A stretch of 64,000 nt of DNA from Xanthomonas bromi (GTDB taxonomy: Bacteria; Pseudomonadota; Gammaproteobacteria; Xanthomonadales; Xanthomonadaceae): contig NZ_FLTX01000039.1 of assembly GCF_900092025.1 (NCBI RefSeq), forward strand, positions 1 through 64,000, in the 5' to 3' direction. Under the pieces are notes generated by a model. That model ran no database searches. It had not been told where the DNA came from and worked only from the letters and a program-made list of their open reading frames with translations. A program made the translations under genes and the position numbers. Below are positions 36,187 through 45,465 of the stretch, piece by piece. Every line of letters begins with the position of its first letter. The first letter of the stretch is position 1.

Positions 36187-38733
36187 TCAGGCGAATGCCA
36201 CAACCGCCACCGGCACACTCAACGCGGCGATCAGGATGCCCAGTGCCGACACCGTCAGCGCCCAGGCACCGAAGGCGCGTGTGCACGCACAGCCGCTCGC
36301 AGCGGCCACCGCCTGCACCGAACACACCGACCACCACAGCCCGCCCAGCATCAGCAGCAAGATGCACGCCGCCAGTTGCGCCATCCCGGCCGGATCGGTC
36401 GCGCCGTTGCGCAGCAACGCCACCTGGCCCTTGAGCGCGACCACGGCCGGCAGCACCTGCGCGAGTTGGGCGCTGCTGCCCATCCAGCGCAAGATCTGCT
36501 TGAGCAGCACGCATCCGAGCAAGCCGATGGCGACGACAGTGACGACGCCGCCGGCCTTGGCCCACCACGGCAGCGCGTGCAACCACACCCAGGCCGACAG
36601 CAGCATGGTCGTCGCAAACGCGGCCCAGGCGCTCCGACGCAGACCGGGGTGCTGCGGCATCCGCGTCACCGTGGCATGTGGATCGAACACGATTCCGCCC
36701 AGCCCACCACCACGCCACCAGAAAAAGCACGCCAGCAGCAGCACCAGCAAGGCGAGCAAGCCGGCCAGCGGGTAGCTGAGCGCACGCCAGTCGGGCGGCT
36801 GGGCGCGCCGTTGCGGCTTGAGATCGTGATTGAAGTACAGCAGGTCGCGCGCACGTTCCATGTCGGCGGCCGCACGTGCCACGCCGTTGGCCGGAATACG
36901 GTCGGTGAAGCGCTGCCACTCGCCCACGATGACCATCTTTCCGTCGCGCATCGCGATGCTGCGCGAGAAGCGGAACCACGGATTGGCGATCACCTGCGTC
37001 TGCGCCTTCACTTGCGTCGCCGGGTCGCTCTGCACGCGCACGGTCTGCCGCGCCAGTTGCGGGCCGGCCAACGCCAAGGGTCCTTTGCGTGCCTCCCTGG
37101 GTAGCGCGTCCATCCACTCGCCGAGCTGGAACAACGGAAAGCCCAGCTCATCGCCCTCCTCGGCCGGCCACTCCAGCCGGTACGCCTCGTGCGTGCGCAC
37201 ACTCAGCGCGTCTGCATCATCGATACTCGGCACGCGTACCTGCGTCACCGCGGTGTAGTACTGCTGCATGAATTCAAGATAGCGCTCGCCCACGGTCTGC
37301 GCGCCATCGTCGTCGAAGTTGCTGGCGACACGGTCGCCGCGGCCTTGGCGATAGACGGTGTCTACCGAGAAGCTTGCCCAGCGCTGCGGCTTGCGCAGCG
37401 AAATGGTGACCTCTTCGTTCACTTCGATTTGCGGCAATGCCGGCATCGGCGCCGGGACGTCGACCAAGGCGTCCTGCCCTGCAAGCACCGGCAATCCGCG
37501 CACGAACGGTAGCGGCCGACGTTGCGCCAACGGACCGTCTTCGCGGTCGCGCGTGGCATCCACCCACACCTCTCCCTGCGGCAGATGCGCACGCACCACC
37601 ACGTGATCGAAGGCGTACGGGCTGGGCAGCCGCTTCTCCAGCCCGTGGCCCTTGTCGCTGTTGACCAGCACCGGCTCGGCACGGATACCCGCCAGCTGCA
37701 GCAGTGCGATCAGCAGCGTCGCCTTGTCCTTGCAGTCGCCGTAGCGGTTACGCAGCGTCACTTCGGGCGGGTGCGGGGCGTGCGAGTTTTCGCCCATGTC
37801 CAGGCCGACGTAGCGGATCTCGCCCTGCACGAACGCCACAGCGCGCAGCAACGCACCTTGCGGGTCGTCGCTGTGCAATTTCAGGCTCTGCACCATGCTG
37901 GCAGCCACTCGCGCGTCCTTGAACGACCCCGGATACAGCTGCGCCGCCCAGGCCGCCACCGCGCCCCAGCTACCAGCGGTGGACACTTCGATCAAACCAT
38001 AAGGGTCGACATCGTCCGGCGCATGTTTTTCTTCCTGCACCGCGGCGACGTTGCTGGCGCCGATGTTCAGCAGCGTGACCCCATCGGCGGTGCGCACATT
38101 GCGGCCGAACCCCGGCGCACTGATGCGCCACTGCAGCGGCATGTGGGCGGGATAGCGCACCCGCACCCGGCGCTCGCCCAGCGGCACGCCGTAGCGTGCC
38201 TCGAACACGTCGTAATAGCCTTTGCCGAACACCGGGTTGCTGCCGCTGATGGTCACGCCATAGTCGACACGGTCGCCCACGCGCAGGTCCGGCAAGGTGA
38301 TCGACAGCGTCAGCGCGCCATCGATCAACCCATTCTCCAGGCCGCTTTCGCGCCGCAATTTTGCGTAGTGCGCCTGCGTGCGCATGTCGATGCGCTTGCC
38401 GGCGCGCCAGACGTCCAGGCTGTTGAGTTCAAATTGCTGGTATTGCGGCTGATAGTCGATGGAAATCTGCCCGGCTTCCTCCAGGCTCTTGGCGCGTTGA
38501 ACGGTGTAACTGAGCCGGCGGTACGCCTGCGGTACGCGGCCGGTCAGATCGACCTGGTCGGACACCAGCTCATAGCGCAGCGCGGTGGCGCCGGGCACGT
38601 TGTCGGGCACGGCATCCGCCACCACCCAGTCTGGCGTCGGCGCCATGCGTGGCGCCTCGCTGGCCTGCGCTGGCACGATGCCCATGCAGGCTAGCGAACA
38701 AACGGTCCAGAAGACGCCGCGCAGGCGTTGCAT
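36187..38733 (-). CDS. DUF3857/transglutaminase-like membrane protein
   Basis: 848 aa from ATG 38733. Signal peptide to about residue 25, a DUF3857 domain (about 45-220), then a transglutaminase-like domain whose Cys-His-Asp triad appears in RYGDCKDKATLL, AFDHVVV and VWVDATRD. A long beta-rich part follows, and at the C-terminus about five membrane segments (from SYPLAGLLALLVLLLA). The catalytic part should lie in the periplasm. Substrates of this family are not established; a peptide or cell-wall amide is plausible. Confidence 0.88.
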   Translation of the reverse strand: MQRLRGVFWTVCSLACMGIVPAQASEAPRMAPTPDWVVADAVPDNVPGATALRYELVSDQVDLTGRVPQAYRRLSYTVQRAKSLEEAGQISIDYQPQYQQFELNSLDVWRAGKRIDMRTQAHYAKLRRESGLENGLIDGALTLSITLPDLRVGDRVDYGVTISGSNPVFGKGYYDVFEARYGVPLGERRVRVRYPAHMPLQWRISAPGFGRNVRTADGVTLLNIGASNVAAVQEEKHAPDDVDPYGLIEVSTAGSWGAVAAWAAQLYPGSFKDARVAASMVQSLKLHSDDPQGALLRAVAFVQGEIRYVGLDMGENSHAPHPPEVTLRNRYGDCKDKATLLIALLQLAGIRAEPVLVNSDKGHGLEKRLPSPYAFDHVVVRAHLPQGEVWVDATRDREDGPLAQRRPLPFVRGLPVLAGQDALVDVPAPMPALPQIEVNEEVTISLRKPQRWASFSVDTVYRQGRGDRVASNFDDDGAQTVGERYLEFMQQYYTAVTQVRVPSIDDADALSVRTHEAYRLEWPAEEGDELGFPLFQLGEWMDALPREARKGPLALAGPQLARQTVRVQSDPATQVKAQTQVIANPWFRFSRSIAMRDGKMVIVGEWQRFTDRIPANGVARAAADMERARDLLYFNHDLKPQRRAQPPDWRALSYPLAGLLALLVLLLACFFWWRGGGLGGIVFDPHATVTRMPQHPGLRRSAWAAFATTMLLSAWVWLHALPWWAKAGGVVTVVAIGLLGCVLLKQILRWMGSSAQLAQVLPAVVALKGQVALLRNGATDPAGMAQLAACILLLMLGGLWWSVCSVQAVAAASGCACTRAFGAWALTVSALGILIAALSVPVAVVAFA

Positions 38734-38765
38734 CACATCCTTGCTGATCAAACACCCATTCCTCG

Positions 38766-39942
38766 TCAAAACGCATTGAGTCCTGTCAGCGCACGTCCCA
38801 CCACCAGCTGATGCACGGTCTCGGTGCCCTCGTAGGTGATCACCGATTCCAGGTTCAGCGCATGCCGGATCGCCACATGCTCGGTGGTGATGCCGGCCGC
38901 TCCCAGCAGGTCGCGGCACTCGCGGGCCACATCCAGCGCCATGCGGCAATTATTCCACTTTGCCAGCGAGATCTGTTCCGGCCGCAGCGTACCGGCCTCC
39001 TTCAAGCGGCCGAGCTGCAAGGCCAGTAGCTGGGCGGTGGAAATTCCGCCGCGCCATGTCGGCCAGCTTGATCTGCGCGCTCTGCGTGGCCGCCAGCGGC
39101 CGCCCGAACAGGATACGCTCGCCCGCATAGGCCAGCGCCTCGCGCAGGCAGGCCACTGCCGCGCCGATCGCGCCCCAGGCGATGCCGTAGCGCGCCTGGT
39201 TGAGGCAACTCAGCGGCGCCTTCAAGCCGGCCGCCTCCGGCAGCCGCATCTGCTCCGGTACGAACACATTTTCCAGAAAGAGACCCGAGGTGACCGACGC
39301 ACGCAGGCTCATCTTGTGGCTGATCTCGTGCGCACTGAAACCGGCGCTGTCGGTTTCGACCAAAAACCCGCGCACGCCATCGTCGGTATGCGCCCAGATG
39401 ATCGCAAGGCCAGCGATGCTGCCGTTGGTGATCCACATCTTGGCGCCGCTCAATCGCCAGCCGTCGCCCTCGCGCACCGCGCGGGTGGTCATCGCGGCCG
39501 GATCCGACCCGCCCTGCGCCTCGCTCAGGCCGAAGCAGCCGATCACGCGGCCTGCCGCCATCTCCGGCAGCCAGCGCTGGCGCTGTTGGTCGCTGCCATA
39601 GGCGTGAATGGGATACATGCACAGCGAGGACTGCACGCTGACGAAGCTGCGCAACCCGCTGTCGCCGCGCTCCAGTTCCTGGCAGATCAGCCCGTAGGAG
39701 ACCGCGCCCAGACCCGCGCCGCCATCGCGTACCGGCAGGCTGGCGCCCAGCAACCCGAGTTCCGCCAATTCCGGGATCCACTCGCGCGGGAAGCGCCCGG
39801 CATCGAAGGCATCGCCGATCGCCGGCACCACCCGCGTGTCGGTGAAACGCGCTACCGCTTCCTGCACCGCCCGCTCTTCGTCGGTGAGCAGCGCGCGTAC
39901 GTCGAACAGGTCATCAGGGCGCACCGGCATGTTGGCTTCCAT
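38766..39942 (-). pseudogene. gcdH: glutaryl-CoA dehydrogenase, single-base frameshift
   Basis: Acyl-CoA dehydrogenase of the glutaryl-CoA type, which oxidises and decarboxylates glutaryl-CoA to crotonyl-CoA in lysine/tryptophan breakdown. The N-terminal and middle domains (MPVRPDDLFDVRALL, CFGLSEAQGGSDP, KMWITNG, QARYGIAWG) run in one frame to KLADMARR. One extra base near 39044 then shifts the frame, and the rest reads ISTAQLLALQLGRLKEAG and ends YEGTETVHQLVVGRALTG with the catalytic Glu. Removing one base restores a protein of about 391 aa. It is either a young pseudogene or a sequencing error in the A/T run. Confidence 0.88.
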
Positions 39943-40018
39943 CGCAAGGAGAGACCGATTATCTGCCAGTTGCAGGCCGCACAGCGCGGTGCCGCCCAGC
40001 CTGGGAACGGCATCAACG

Positions 40019-40046
40019 AAAAGAGCCGGCAATGCCGGCTCTTTTC
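40019..40046 (-). terminator. Rho-independent terminator of the glycine-zipper gene
   Basis: A perfect stem AAAAGAGCCGGC / GCCGGCTCTTTT with a short loop. On the minus strand it ends in TTTT and lies about 40 bases past the stop codon of the 40084 gene. Confidence 0.85.
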
Positions 40047-40083
40047 TCACTACTGCGTTATCTCGTGCGGCGTGGCCTGCCCG

Positions 40084-40875
40084 TTATTGACGGGTGCTCA
40101 AACCATCCTGACGCATGTTGGCGTCCCCCACCGTCGATGCGGTCTGGGTCACCAGCTGACCATCGACCACCGGCAGACGCTCGCTCACCGGCTTGTCGTT
40201 CATGCGCACGGTCTTTTCGAAACCGTCGTAGCGATAGGTCACGTCGTAGGCCACCACGTTATCGGCGTCGCCCAGCGAGATGCGCTCGCCCGGCTTGCTG
40301 TCCATCCGCATGGTGCCGGTGGTGCCATCGGCGTTGCGGTAGGTCACGTCATAGCCGACCACGCGCGAGGACGAGGAGTTGGCATTTTCGGTATGGCACT
40401 GGCGCTCGGTGCGATCCACCACACGTCCACCCACATGATTGCGGTCCACGCGGTTACCGATGAAGCCACCGCCCACTGCACCTGCGGCGGTCGCCAGCTT
40501 GCGGCCGTTACCGCCACCCACCTGGTTGCCGATCAGGCCACCGATGAGCGCACCGGCCACGGTGCCGCCCACATTGCCATCACGCTCCGGCAGACGTTCC
40601 TGCACCACCACGTCGCGGCATACTTCGCGCGGCGAGGTGCTGGTCGTGGTTTCGCGGATGGCATTGCTGTTGATCACCTGCGCGTACTGCGGCTCGCGCT
40701 GGGTGATCGGGGCAACCTTGACCACATCGGCATATTCCAGACCACGCGGCGCAGGCTGGCCATTGGCCACAAAATCGCCGGAAGACGGGCGGTTATTCAT
40801 GAAAGCGGCAGTGGCCACGCCGCCGACCAGCAAGGCACCAGCAGCGACCAGTATAGTTGTCGTGTTGCTCTTCAT
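40084..40875 (-). CDS. glycine-zipper 2TM domain envelope protein
   Basis: 263 aa from ATG 40875 (MKSNTTTILVAAGALLVGG). One N-terminal membrane segment or uncleaved signal, a glycine zipper at about residues 103-140 (GTVAGALIGGLIGNQVGGG, then AAGAVGGGFIGNRV), and a C-terminal beta-rich region with two YDVTYR repeats (YDVTYRNADG and YDVTYRYDGF). Similar proteins sit in the envelope and respond to stress. No enzyme motif. Confidence 0.85.
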   Translation of the reverse strand: MKSNTTTILVAAGALLVGGVATAAFMNNRPSSGDFVANGQPAPRGLEYADVVKVAPITQREPQYAQVINSNAIRETTTSTSPREVCRDVVVQERLPERDGNVGGTVAGALIGGLIGNQVGGGNGRKLATAAGAVGGGFIGNRVDRNHVGGRVVDRTERQCHTENANSSSSRVVGYDVTYRNADGTTGTMRMDSKPGERISLGDADNVVAYDVTYRYDGFEKTVRMNDKPVSERLPVVDGQLVTQTASTVGDANMRQDGLSTRQ

Positions 40876-41020
40876 AACCAGCTCCCTGCGGACGCACCGC
40901 GTTGTTGACGGTTGTGATTCCAGCACGCGAACCCTGAACGAAAACGCCCTCGCTCATGAACACGACGGTTAAGTTCAGCTAGCGGTTACTTCATGCATCT
41001 CTAACAGACGGAGCATTCGC

Positions 41021-41236
41021 ATGCGCAATCCCTTGACCGCACGCGCGCTGGAGTGGGCCAGCACGCTGCGTTACCCCACCTTGTTCAAGCTGGCAGCCGC
41101 GCTGTTCCTGGTGGATTTGGTCATTCCGGATCCGATCCCGTTTCTGGACGAAGTGCTGTTCGGCCTGACCACGCTGCTGCTGGCCAATTGGAAAACCCGC
41201 AAGGCGCCATTGCCCACACCCGCGCGCCGCGACTGA
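41021..41236 (+). CDS. small conserved membrane-associated protein (DUF6116-like)
   Basis: 71 aa. An amphipathic start is followed by a hydrophobic central region (LFKLAAALFLVDLVIPDPIPFLDEVLFGLTT is the span, residues about 21-51), typical of a small family found in gammaproteobacteria with no known role. Its stop overlaps the next start (TGATG), so it is coupled to the TatD-type nuclease gene. Confidence 0.75.
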   Translation: MRNPLTARALEWASTLRYPTLFKLAAALFLVDLVIPDPIPFLDEVLFGLTTLLLANWKTRKAPLPTPARRD

Positions 41237-42003
41237 TGCAGTTGATCGACAGCCATTGCCATCTGGACGCAGGCGAGTTCGACCACGACCGTCCGGCGGT
41301 GATTACGCGTGCGCAGGCCGCAGGAGTCATGCAGCAGGTGGTGCCGGCGGTCACCGCCGCCAGCTGGCCGGGCCTGCGTGCGGTCTGCAGTCAGACCCCC
41401 GGCCTCTACCCTGCTTACGGACTGCACCCGCTGTTCCTGGATCAACACCGCCCGGCGCATCTGGAGTTGCTGGCCGAATGGATAGAACGCGAGCAGCCGT
41501 GCGCGATCGGCGAGTGCGGTCTGGATTTTTTCGTCGACGGGCTGGATGCGCAGGCGCAGCGCGACTACTTCGATGGGCAGTTGCAGTTGGCCAGACGGTT
41601 CGAGCTGCCGCTGATCGTGCATGCACGCCGCGCCACCGAGGAAGTCATCGCCCGCATCAAAGCGGTCGGTGGCCTGCGCGGCGTGGTGCACAGCTTTGCC
41701 GGCAGCCCCGAGCAGGCGCGACAGTTGTGGAAACTGGATTTCATGATCGGCCTGGGCGGCCCTGTGACTTATCCACGTGCCAATCGCTTGCGCGGATTGG
41801 TGGCCAGCATGCCGCTGCAACACCTGCTGCTGGAAACCGACGCGCCGGATCAGCCCGACGTCAACATGCGCGGCCAACGCAACGAACCGGCGCATCTGCG
41901 CACAGTGCTGGACTGCATCGCCACACTACGCGGCGAAGACGCGGCGCACATTGCTGCGCAGACCACCGCCAACGCACGCAGCCTGTTCGGCTTACCGCAC
42001 TAA
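41236..42003 (+). CDS. TatD-family metal-dependent hydrolase (YjjV-like)
   Basis: 255 aa TIM-barrel hydrolase. Metal ligands: DSHCHLD at the N-terminus, Glu in GECGLDFF, His in VHARRA and VHSFAGS, and Asp in LETDAPDQP. The length and the YPRANRLRGL segment fit YjjV. TatD relatives act as 3'-5' exonucleases or deacylases; the substrate of this subgroup is not settled. The start overlaps the preceding gene by one base. Confidence 0.92.
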   Translation: MQLIDSHCHLDAGEFDHDRPAVITRAQAAGVMQQVVPAVTAASWPGLRAVCSQTPGLYPAYGLHPLFLDQHRPAHLELLAEWIEREQPCAIGECGLDFFVDGLDAQAQRDYFDGQLQLARRFELPLIVHARRATEEVIARIKAVGGLRGVVHSFAGSPEQARQLWKLDFMIGLGGPVTYPRANRLRGLVASMPLQHLLLETDAPDQPDVNMRGQRNEPAHLRTVLDCIATLRGEDAAHIAAQTTANARSLFGLPH

Positions 42004-42061
42004 CCGCGGACGGTGCGTCAGTGCGCTCGCGTAGCGACGACCGCGCAGTGCGCGCCCGAGA

Positions 42062-42892
42062 TCACGAGGCTGCAACCGCCTCAACCGGCGGGGCCGCCGC
42101 GGCAGCTTTGGGCTTGAGCAACATCTCCAGCGCCTTGCCTACCGCCACGAATGCGAAGGTACCGGTGATATGCGTGGCCGCACCCAGACCGGCCCCGCAA
42201 TCCAGCTTGAGCGTGGCATCGGCATCGAGCTGCGGGCGGATACCGCAGACGCTGCCGTCGGCCTGCGGATATTTGACGTTTTCCAGCGAATACACCGCCG
42301 GCACGCCGAAGTAGCGTTGCGGGTTCTTGGGGAAGTTGAATTCGCTGCGCAGCTTCTTGCGGATCAGCGCCAACATCGCATCGTGCTCGGTCCGCGAGAC
42401 ATCGCGCACGCGCACCAGGGTGGGATCGGTGCGCCCACCGGCCGCACCGACGGTCAACAGCGGCAGCTTGCGCCGCCGGCACCAGGCAATGGTTTCCACC
42501 TTGACCCGAAAACTGTCGCAGGCATCGATCACCAGATGGAAGCCCTCGCCCAGCAACGTTTCGATATTGCCGGAAGTCAGGAACGCCTCCACCGCATCGG
42601 CCTGGATGTCCGGATTGATCGCCAGGCAGCGTTCGGCCATCGCGCGCGCCTTGTTGCGGCCGTAGTGTCCGGCCAGCGCCGGCAACTGCCGGTTGGTGTT
42701 GGAAACGCACAAATCGTCGGCATCGATCAGCCGGATGTGCCCCACCCCGGTGCGTGCCAGCGCCTCGACCACCCAGGATCCCACGCCGCCCATGCCGACG
42801 ACTGCCACGCGGCACGCCGCCAAGCGCTCGACCGTGCCGACCCCATACAACCGGTCGATACCGGCAAAGCGTTCACGCCATTGTGCTTTCAT
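42062..42892 (-). CDS. tcdA: tRNA threonylcarbamoyladenosine dehydratase
   Basis: 276 aa E1/ThiF-like enzyme. Nucleotide-binding GMGGVGSWVVEALARTG, then IDADDLCVSNTNRQ and VIDACDSFRVK are the family marks. TcdA uses ATP to cyclise t6A37 of tRNA to ct6A, improving decoding of ANN codons. The C-terminus has a membrane-associated amphipathic segment (THITGTFAFVAVGKALEMLL). Convergent with the tatD gene. Confidence 0.94.
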   Translation of the reverse strand: MKAQWRERFAGIDRLYGVGTVERLAACRVAVVGMGGVGSWVVEALARTGVGHIRLIDADDLCVSNTNRQLPALAGHYGRNKARAMAERCLAINPDIQADAVEAFLTSGNIETLLGEGFHLVIDACDSFRVKVETIAWCRRRKLPLLTVGAAGGRTDPTLVRVRDVSRTEHDAMLALIRKKLRSEFNFPKNPQRYFGVPAVYSLENVKYPQADGSVCGIRPQLDADATLKLDCGAGLGAATHITGTFAFVAVGKALEMLLKPKAAAAAPPVEAVAAS

Positions 42893-42966
42893 CGGCCTAT
42901 TTTACGCGCCCCGCTCAGGGCGCGCCCACGCCGCCGCGACGAACATTGCATCCCAGGAGCCGCCTC

Positions 42967-43395
42967 ATGCATGCCCTGCCTCCCACTCAATCCCGCGCGG
43001 CCCGCTACGCGTTCATGCTGGGGCTGGGCATGCTGATCGGCCTGGTCGCCACCGTCATGGTGGTCAACGCCTTACAGGCGCGACGCGACCCGGTGCCCGA
43101 CAGCCTGATGCAGGTCATGGCCTACCAGTTGCGCGCGCTGCAGCCCAATGCAAGTACCGCCTGCGCACCGGCGCAACAACAACGGCGGCTGCAATCGCTG
43201 CGCCTGCTGGCCGAAGACATCGAGCCGGCATTTGCCGAGATCGGCGAAGACCGCCGCTTCGGCGAGCACGCACAGGCGCTGCGTGCCGCCCTGGATCAGG
43301 CGCAACGCGTGCCGCTGGCCGATTGCAAGGCGATCGTCCGGGTGCACGGCCGCATTTCCGATGCCTGCGAGGCCTGTCACCGCGACTTTCGCTGA
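42967..43395 (+). CDS. membrane-anchored protein with C-terminal haem motif (cytochrome c-like)
   Basis: 142 aa from ATG 42967, with CAGGAG upstream. One membrane anchor (about residues 14-35), a helical body and a single CxxCH (CEACH) six residues from the C-terminus. C-terminal CxxCH after a four-helix-like body is the layout of class II cytochromes c (c'/c556), though the protein is short. It should lie in the periplasm, bound to the inner membrane, and could transfer electrons or sense gas. Haem attachment is inferred. Confidence 0.65.
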   Translation: MHALPPTQSRAARYAFMLGLGMLIGLVATVMVVNALQARRDPVPDSLMQVMAYQLRALQPNASTACAPAQQQRRLQSLRLLAEDIEPAFAEIGEDRRFGEHAQALRAALDQAQRVPLADCKAIVRVHGRISDACEACHRDFR

Positions 43396-43525
43396 GGTTC
43401 GATGAATACGGCGCTCGGGTTTCGTTAAGCCTGCAGTGATCCAGTTGGCGGACCGTTCACCTGGACCACCACAGGATGACGTCGCCGCGGCCCCGACCGC
43501 CTTTCGAACCACCCGGAGAGATCTC

Positions 43526-44005
43526 ATGAAGACCCGACTGCTCGTCATTGGCCTGGCTGCAACCGCGACCCTGGTTGGCTGCGCCACCTCGCAGCCGCAG
43601 TACGGCAACTACCGCGGCGACCGCGGTTACGACCAGGGCTACTCGCAGACGCAGCGTTGCGTGGATTGCGGCATCGTGACCCGGATCGACGAAGTCGGCC
43701 CGACCCGCTCCGCGCCCACCGGCACCGGTGCGGTCCTCGGCGGCATCGTGGGCGCCGTTGCCGGCCGCCAGATTTCCAAGGACACCGGCGGCAGCACGGG
43801 GAACAAGAACGTCTCGGCCGTGGCCGGTGCCGCTGCCGGCGCGATGGCAGGTAACGCGATCCAGAACAACGTCACCAGCTCCAGCTTCGACGTGCAGGTG
43901 CGCATGGACGATGGCCGCGTCATCGTGGTGAACCAGCGCGACCTGGCTGGCGTGCGCGAGAACGCGTATGTACGCGTGGTCAACGGCAAGGTCGTGCTGC
44001 GCTGA
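43526..44005 (+). CDS. SlyB-like glycine-zipper outer-membrane lipoprotein
   Basis: 159 aa from ATG 43526, with CGGAGAG upstream. Signal peptide and lipobox VGC (Cys19), the family segment CVDCGIVTRIDEV, a glycine zipper (GAVLGGIVGAVAG, later GAAAGAMAGNAIQ) and a conserved end (VRMDDGRVIVVNQRD). It matches the SlyB/OmpX-associated lipoprotein type that stabilises the outer membrane. Single gene. Confidence 0.9.
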   Translation: MKTRLLVIGLAATATLVGCATSQPQYGNYRGDRGYDQGYSQTQRCVDCGIVTRIDEVGPTRSAPTGTGAVLGGIVGAVAGRQISKDTGGSTGNKNVSAVAGAAAGAMAGNAIQNNVTSSSFDVQVRMDDGRVIVVNQRDLAGVRENAYVRVVNGKVVLR

Positions 44006-44206
44006 TCCATCGCCTTGGCGGCGCGGAGGCGCTGCCACCGCCTTGCCAGGCGGGGCGTGCCATACAACCGGGATCTGGTTGATGACCTGACCGAGCCAGC
44101 GCGACGTGTGAGCTGTCAGCAACCCACCGCTCGCAACGCCTGCCGACTGCAGAACACGCGAACTTGGTCAAACTCACTACAAAAGCGCCGAGAAAGCACA
44201 ACGCCG

Positions 44207-44241
44207 CGAAAAACAGAAAGGCCCGGTGACGGGCCTTTCTG
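44207..44241 (-). terminator. Rho-independent terminator of the cold-shock gene
   Basis: On the minus strand CAGAAAGGCCCG-TCAC-CGGGCCTTTCTG is followed by TTTTTC. It lies about 30 bases past the stop codon of the cold-shock protein gene. Confidence 0.88.
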
Positions 44242-44272
44242 CTGGATGGCTGGCGCGCTCCGTGCGTCGGTC

Positions 44273-44488
44273 TCAGACCACCTGCACTGCATCGGCCTGC
44301 AAGCCCTTCTGGCCCTGCACAACCGTGAAGCTGACCTGCTGACCTTCCTTGAGGCTCTTGAAACCCTGGATCTGGATGGCGCGGAAATGCACGAAGACGT
44401 CTTCGCCATTTTCGCGGCTGATGAATCCAAAGCCCTTGGCATCGTTGAACCACTTCACGACACCCTTCTCGCGTTCGATGTTGGACAT
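44273..44488 (-). CDS. cold-shock domain protein (CspA family)
   Basis: 71 aa from ATG 44488. Both RNA-binding motifs are present: KGFGFI (RNP1) and VFVHF (RNP2). These single-domain OB-fold proteins melt RNA structure and act as RNA chaperones. The upstream region to the divergent gene at 44718 is over 200 bases and AT-richer, fitting a long temperature-sensitive leader as in cspA; this is inferred. The frame upstream of 44488 lies in that leader and is not coding. Confidence 0.95.
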   Translation of the reverse strand: MSNIEREKGVVKWFNDAKGFGFISRENGEDVFVHFRAIQIQGFKSLKEGQQVSFTVVQGQKGLQADAVQVV

Positions 44489-44717
44489 CTCGACTGACTC
44501 CCTACGGCACTGTGATGGACTAGCGGTGGCGGCTGTGATTGCAAGGAGGAAGCGAGGTACAAGGATGTAGCGGATCGGAAGGACCTGCCGCATCAGGCCA
44601 CGATTCACGGTGACCTTTGCAAACAGCAGCGGCTGCAACTTAACCCGCACAAAATGAATTTTCAAGCACCACTTGCGCTTTTTTGTCAAGCCTGAATTAG
44701 GACATTTTTAAACTATT

Positions 44718-45203
44718 ATGGATACCACCGTCGTTTACTACATCCTGGCCACAGCACTGGTGCTGATCGGCCTGGCTGGGGTGATCCTGCCCGCCCTGCC
44801 CGGCCTGCCAGTGGTGTTCGCCGGCCTGCTGGTCGCAGCCTGGGCCGACGATTTCACCCATGTCGGCTGGGTCACGCTGGTGGTGCTGGGGCTGATCACC
44901 GCGCTGTCGTACCTGATCGACTTCTTGGCCACGCTGTACGGGGCGCAGCGCGTGGGTGCCAGCAAAATGGCGTTATGGGGTTCGGTGATCGGGGGCATTG
45001 CGGGCATTTTCTTCATGCCCATCGGGCTGTTCGTCGGCCCGTTTGCTGGCGCCTGGATCGGCGAGTACTACCAGACGCGCAAGACCGGCCAGGCCACCAA
45101 GGTCGGCATCGGCACCTGGGTCGGCATCATGCTGGGCACTGCCACCAAGCTGGCGCTGGGTTTGTGCATGCTGGGCGTGTTTGCGATCGGCTGGTTTTTC
45201 TAG
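44718..45203 (+). CDS. DUF456 inner-membrane protein
   Basis: 161 aa, four or more membrane segments (about residues 6-22, 26-44, 50-70, 82-110 and 130-160) rich in Gly/Leu/Val. The motif GLPVVFAGLLVAAW and the GxxxG-rich middle segment fit DUF456. Function unknown for the family. Divergent from the cold-shock gene. Confidence 0.87.
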   Translation: MDTTVVYYILATALVLIGLAGVILPALPGLPVVFAGLLVAAWADDFTHVGWVTLVVLGLITALSYLIDFLATLYGAQRVGASKMALWGSVIGGIAGIFFMPIGLFVGPFAGAWIGEYYQTRKTGQATKVGIGTWVGIMLGTATKLALGLCMLGVFAIGWFF

Positions 45204-45465
45204 GGCTTTCGACGCGATTGACGGTGGCGCCCACGGTGTCGGTCTGGCATCGACGTAGTAAACGCCTTCGGTCCTCCAGCTGACACGCATGGCGCGCGCG
45301 CATCACACACGTATGCGTGGTCCCATCGGCGCCCTGCCAGGAGCGCCTCAGCGAAGCGCTCCAATCGAATGTTATGCCACCGTGTACACACAGCGCATGC
45401 AGACGCGACCGTTAAGATGCGTGCCTCTGCGCCTGCCTGGCGCCTTTACCTCGGCCAGACTGCCC

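Noticed and set aside
35423-37117. 564-codon minus-strand frame including the GST
   Set aside because: Only the part from ATG 36061 is GST; upstream it is an alternate frame of the DUF3857 gene.
43754-44122. minus-strand frame over the SlyB-like gene
   Set aside because: Antisense, His/Ala/Asp-rich, without start signals; the plus-strand lipoprotein explains the region.
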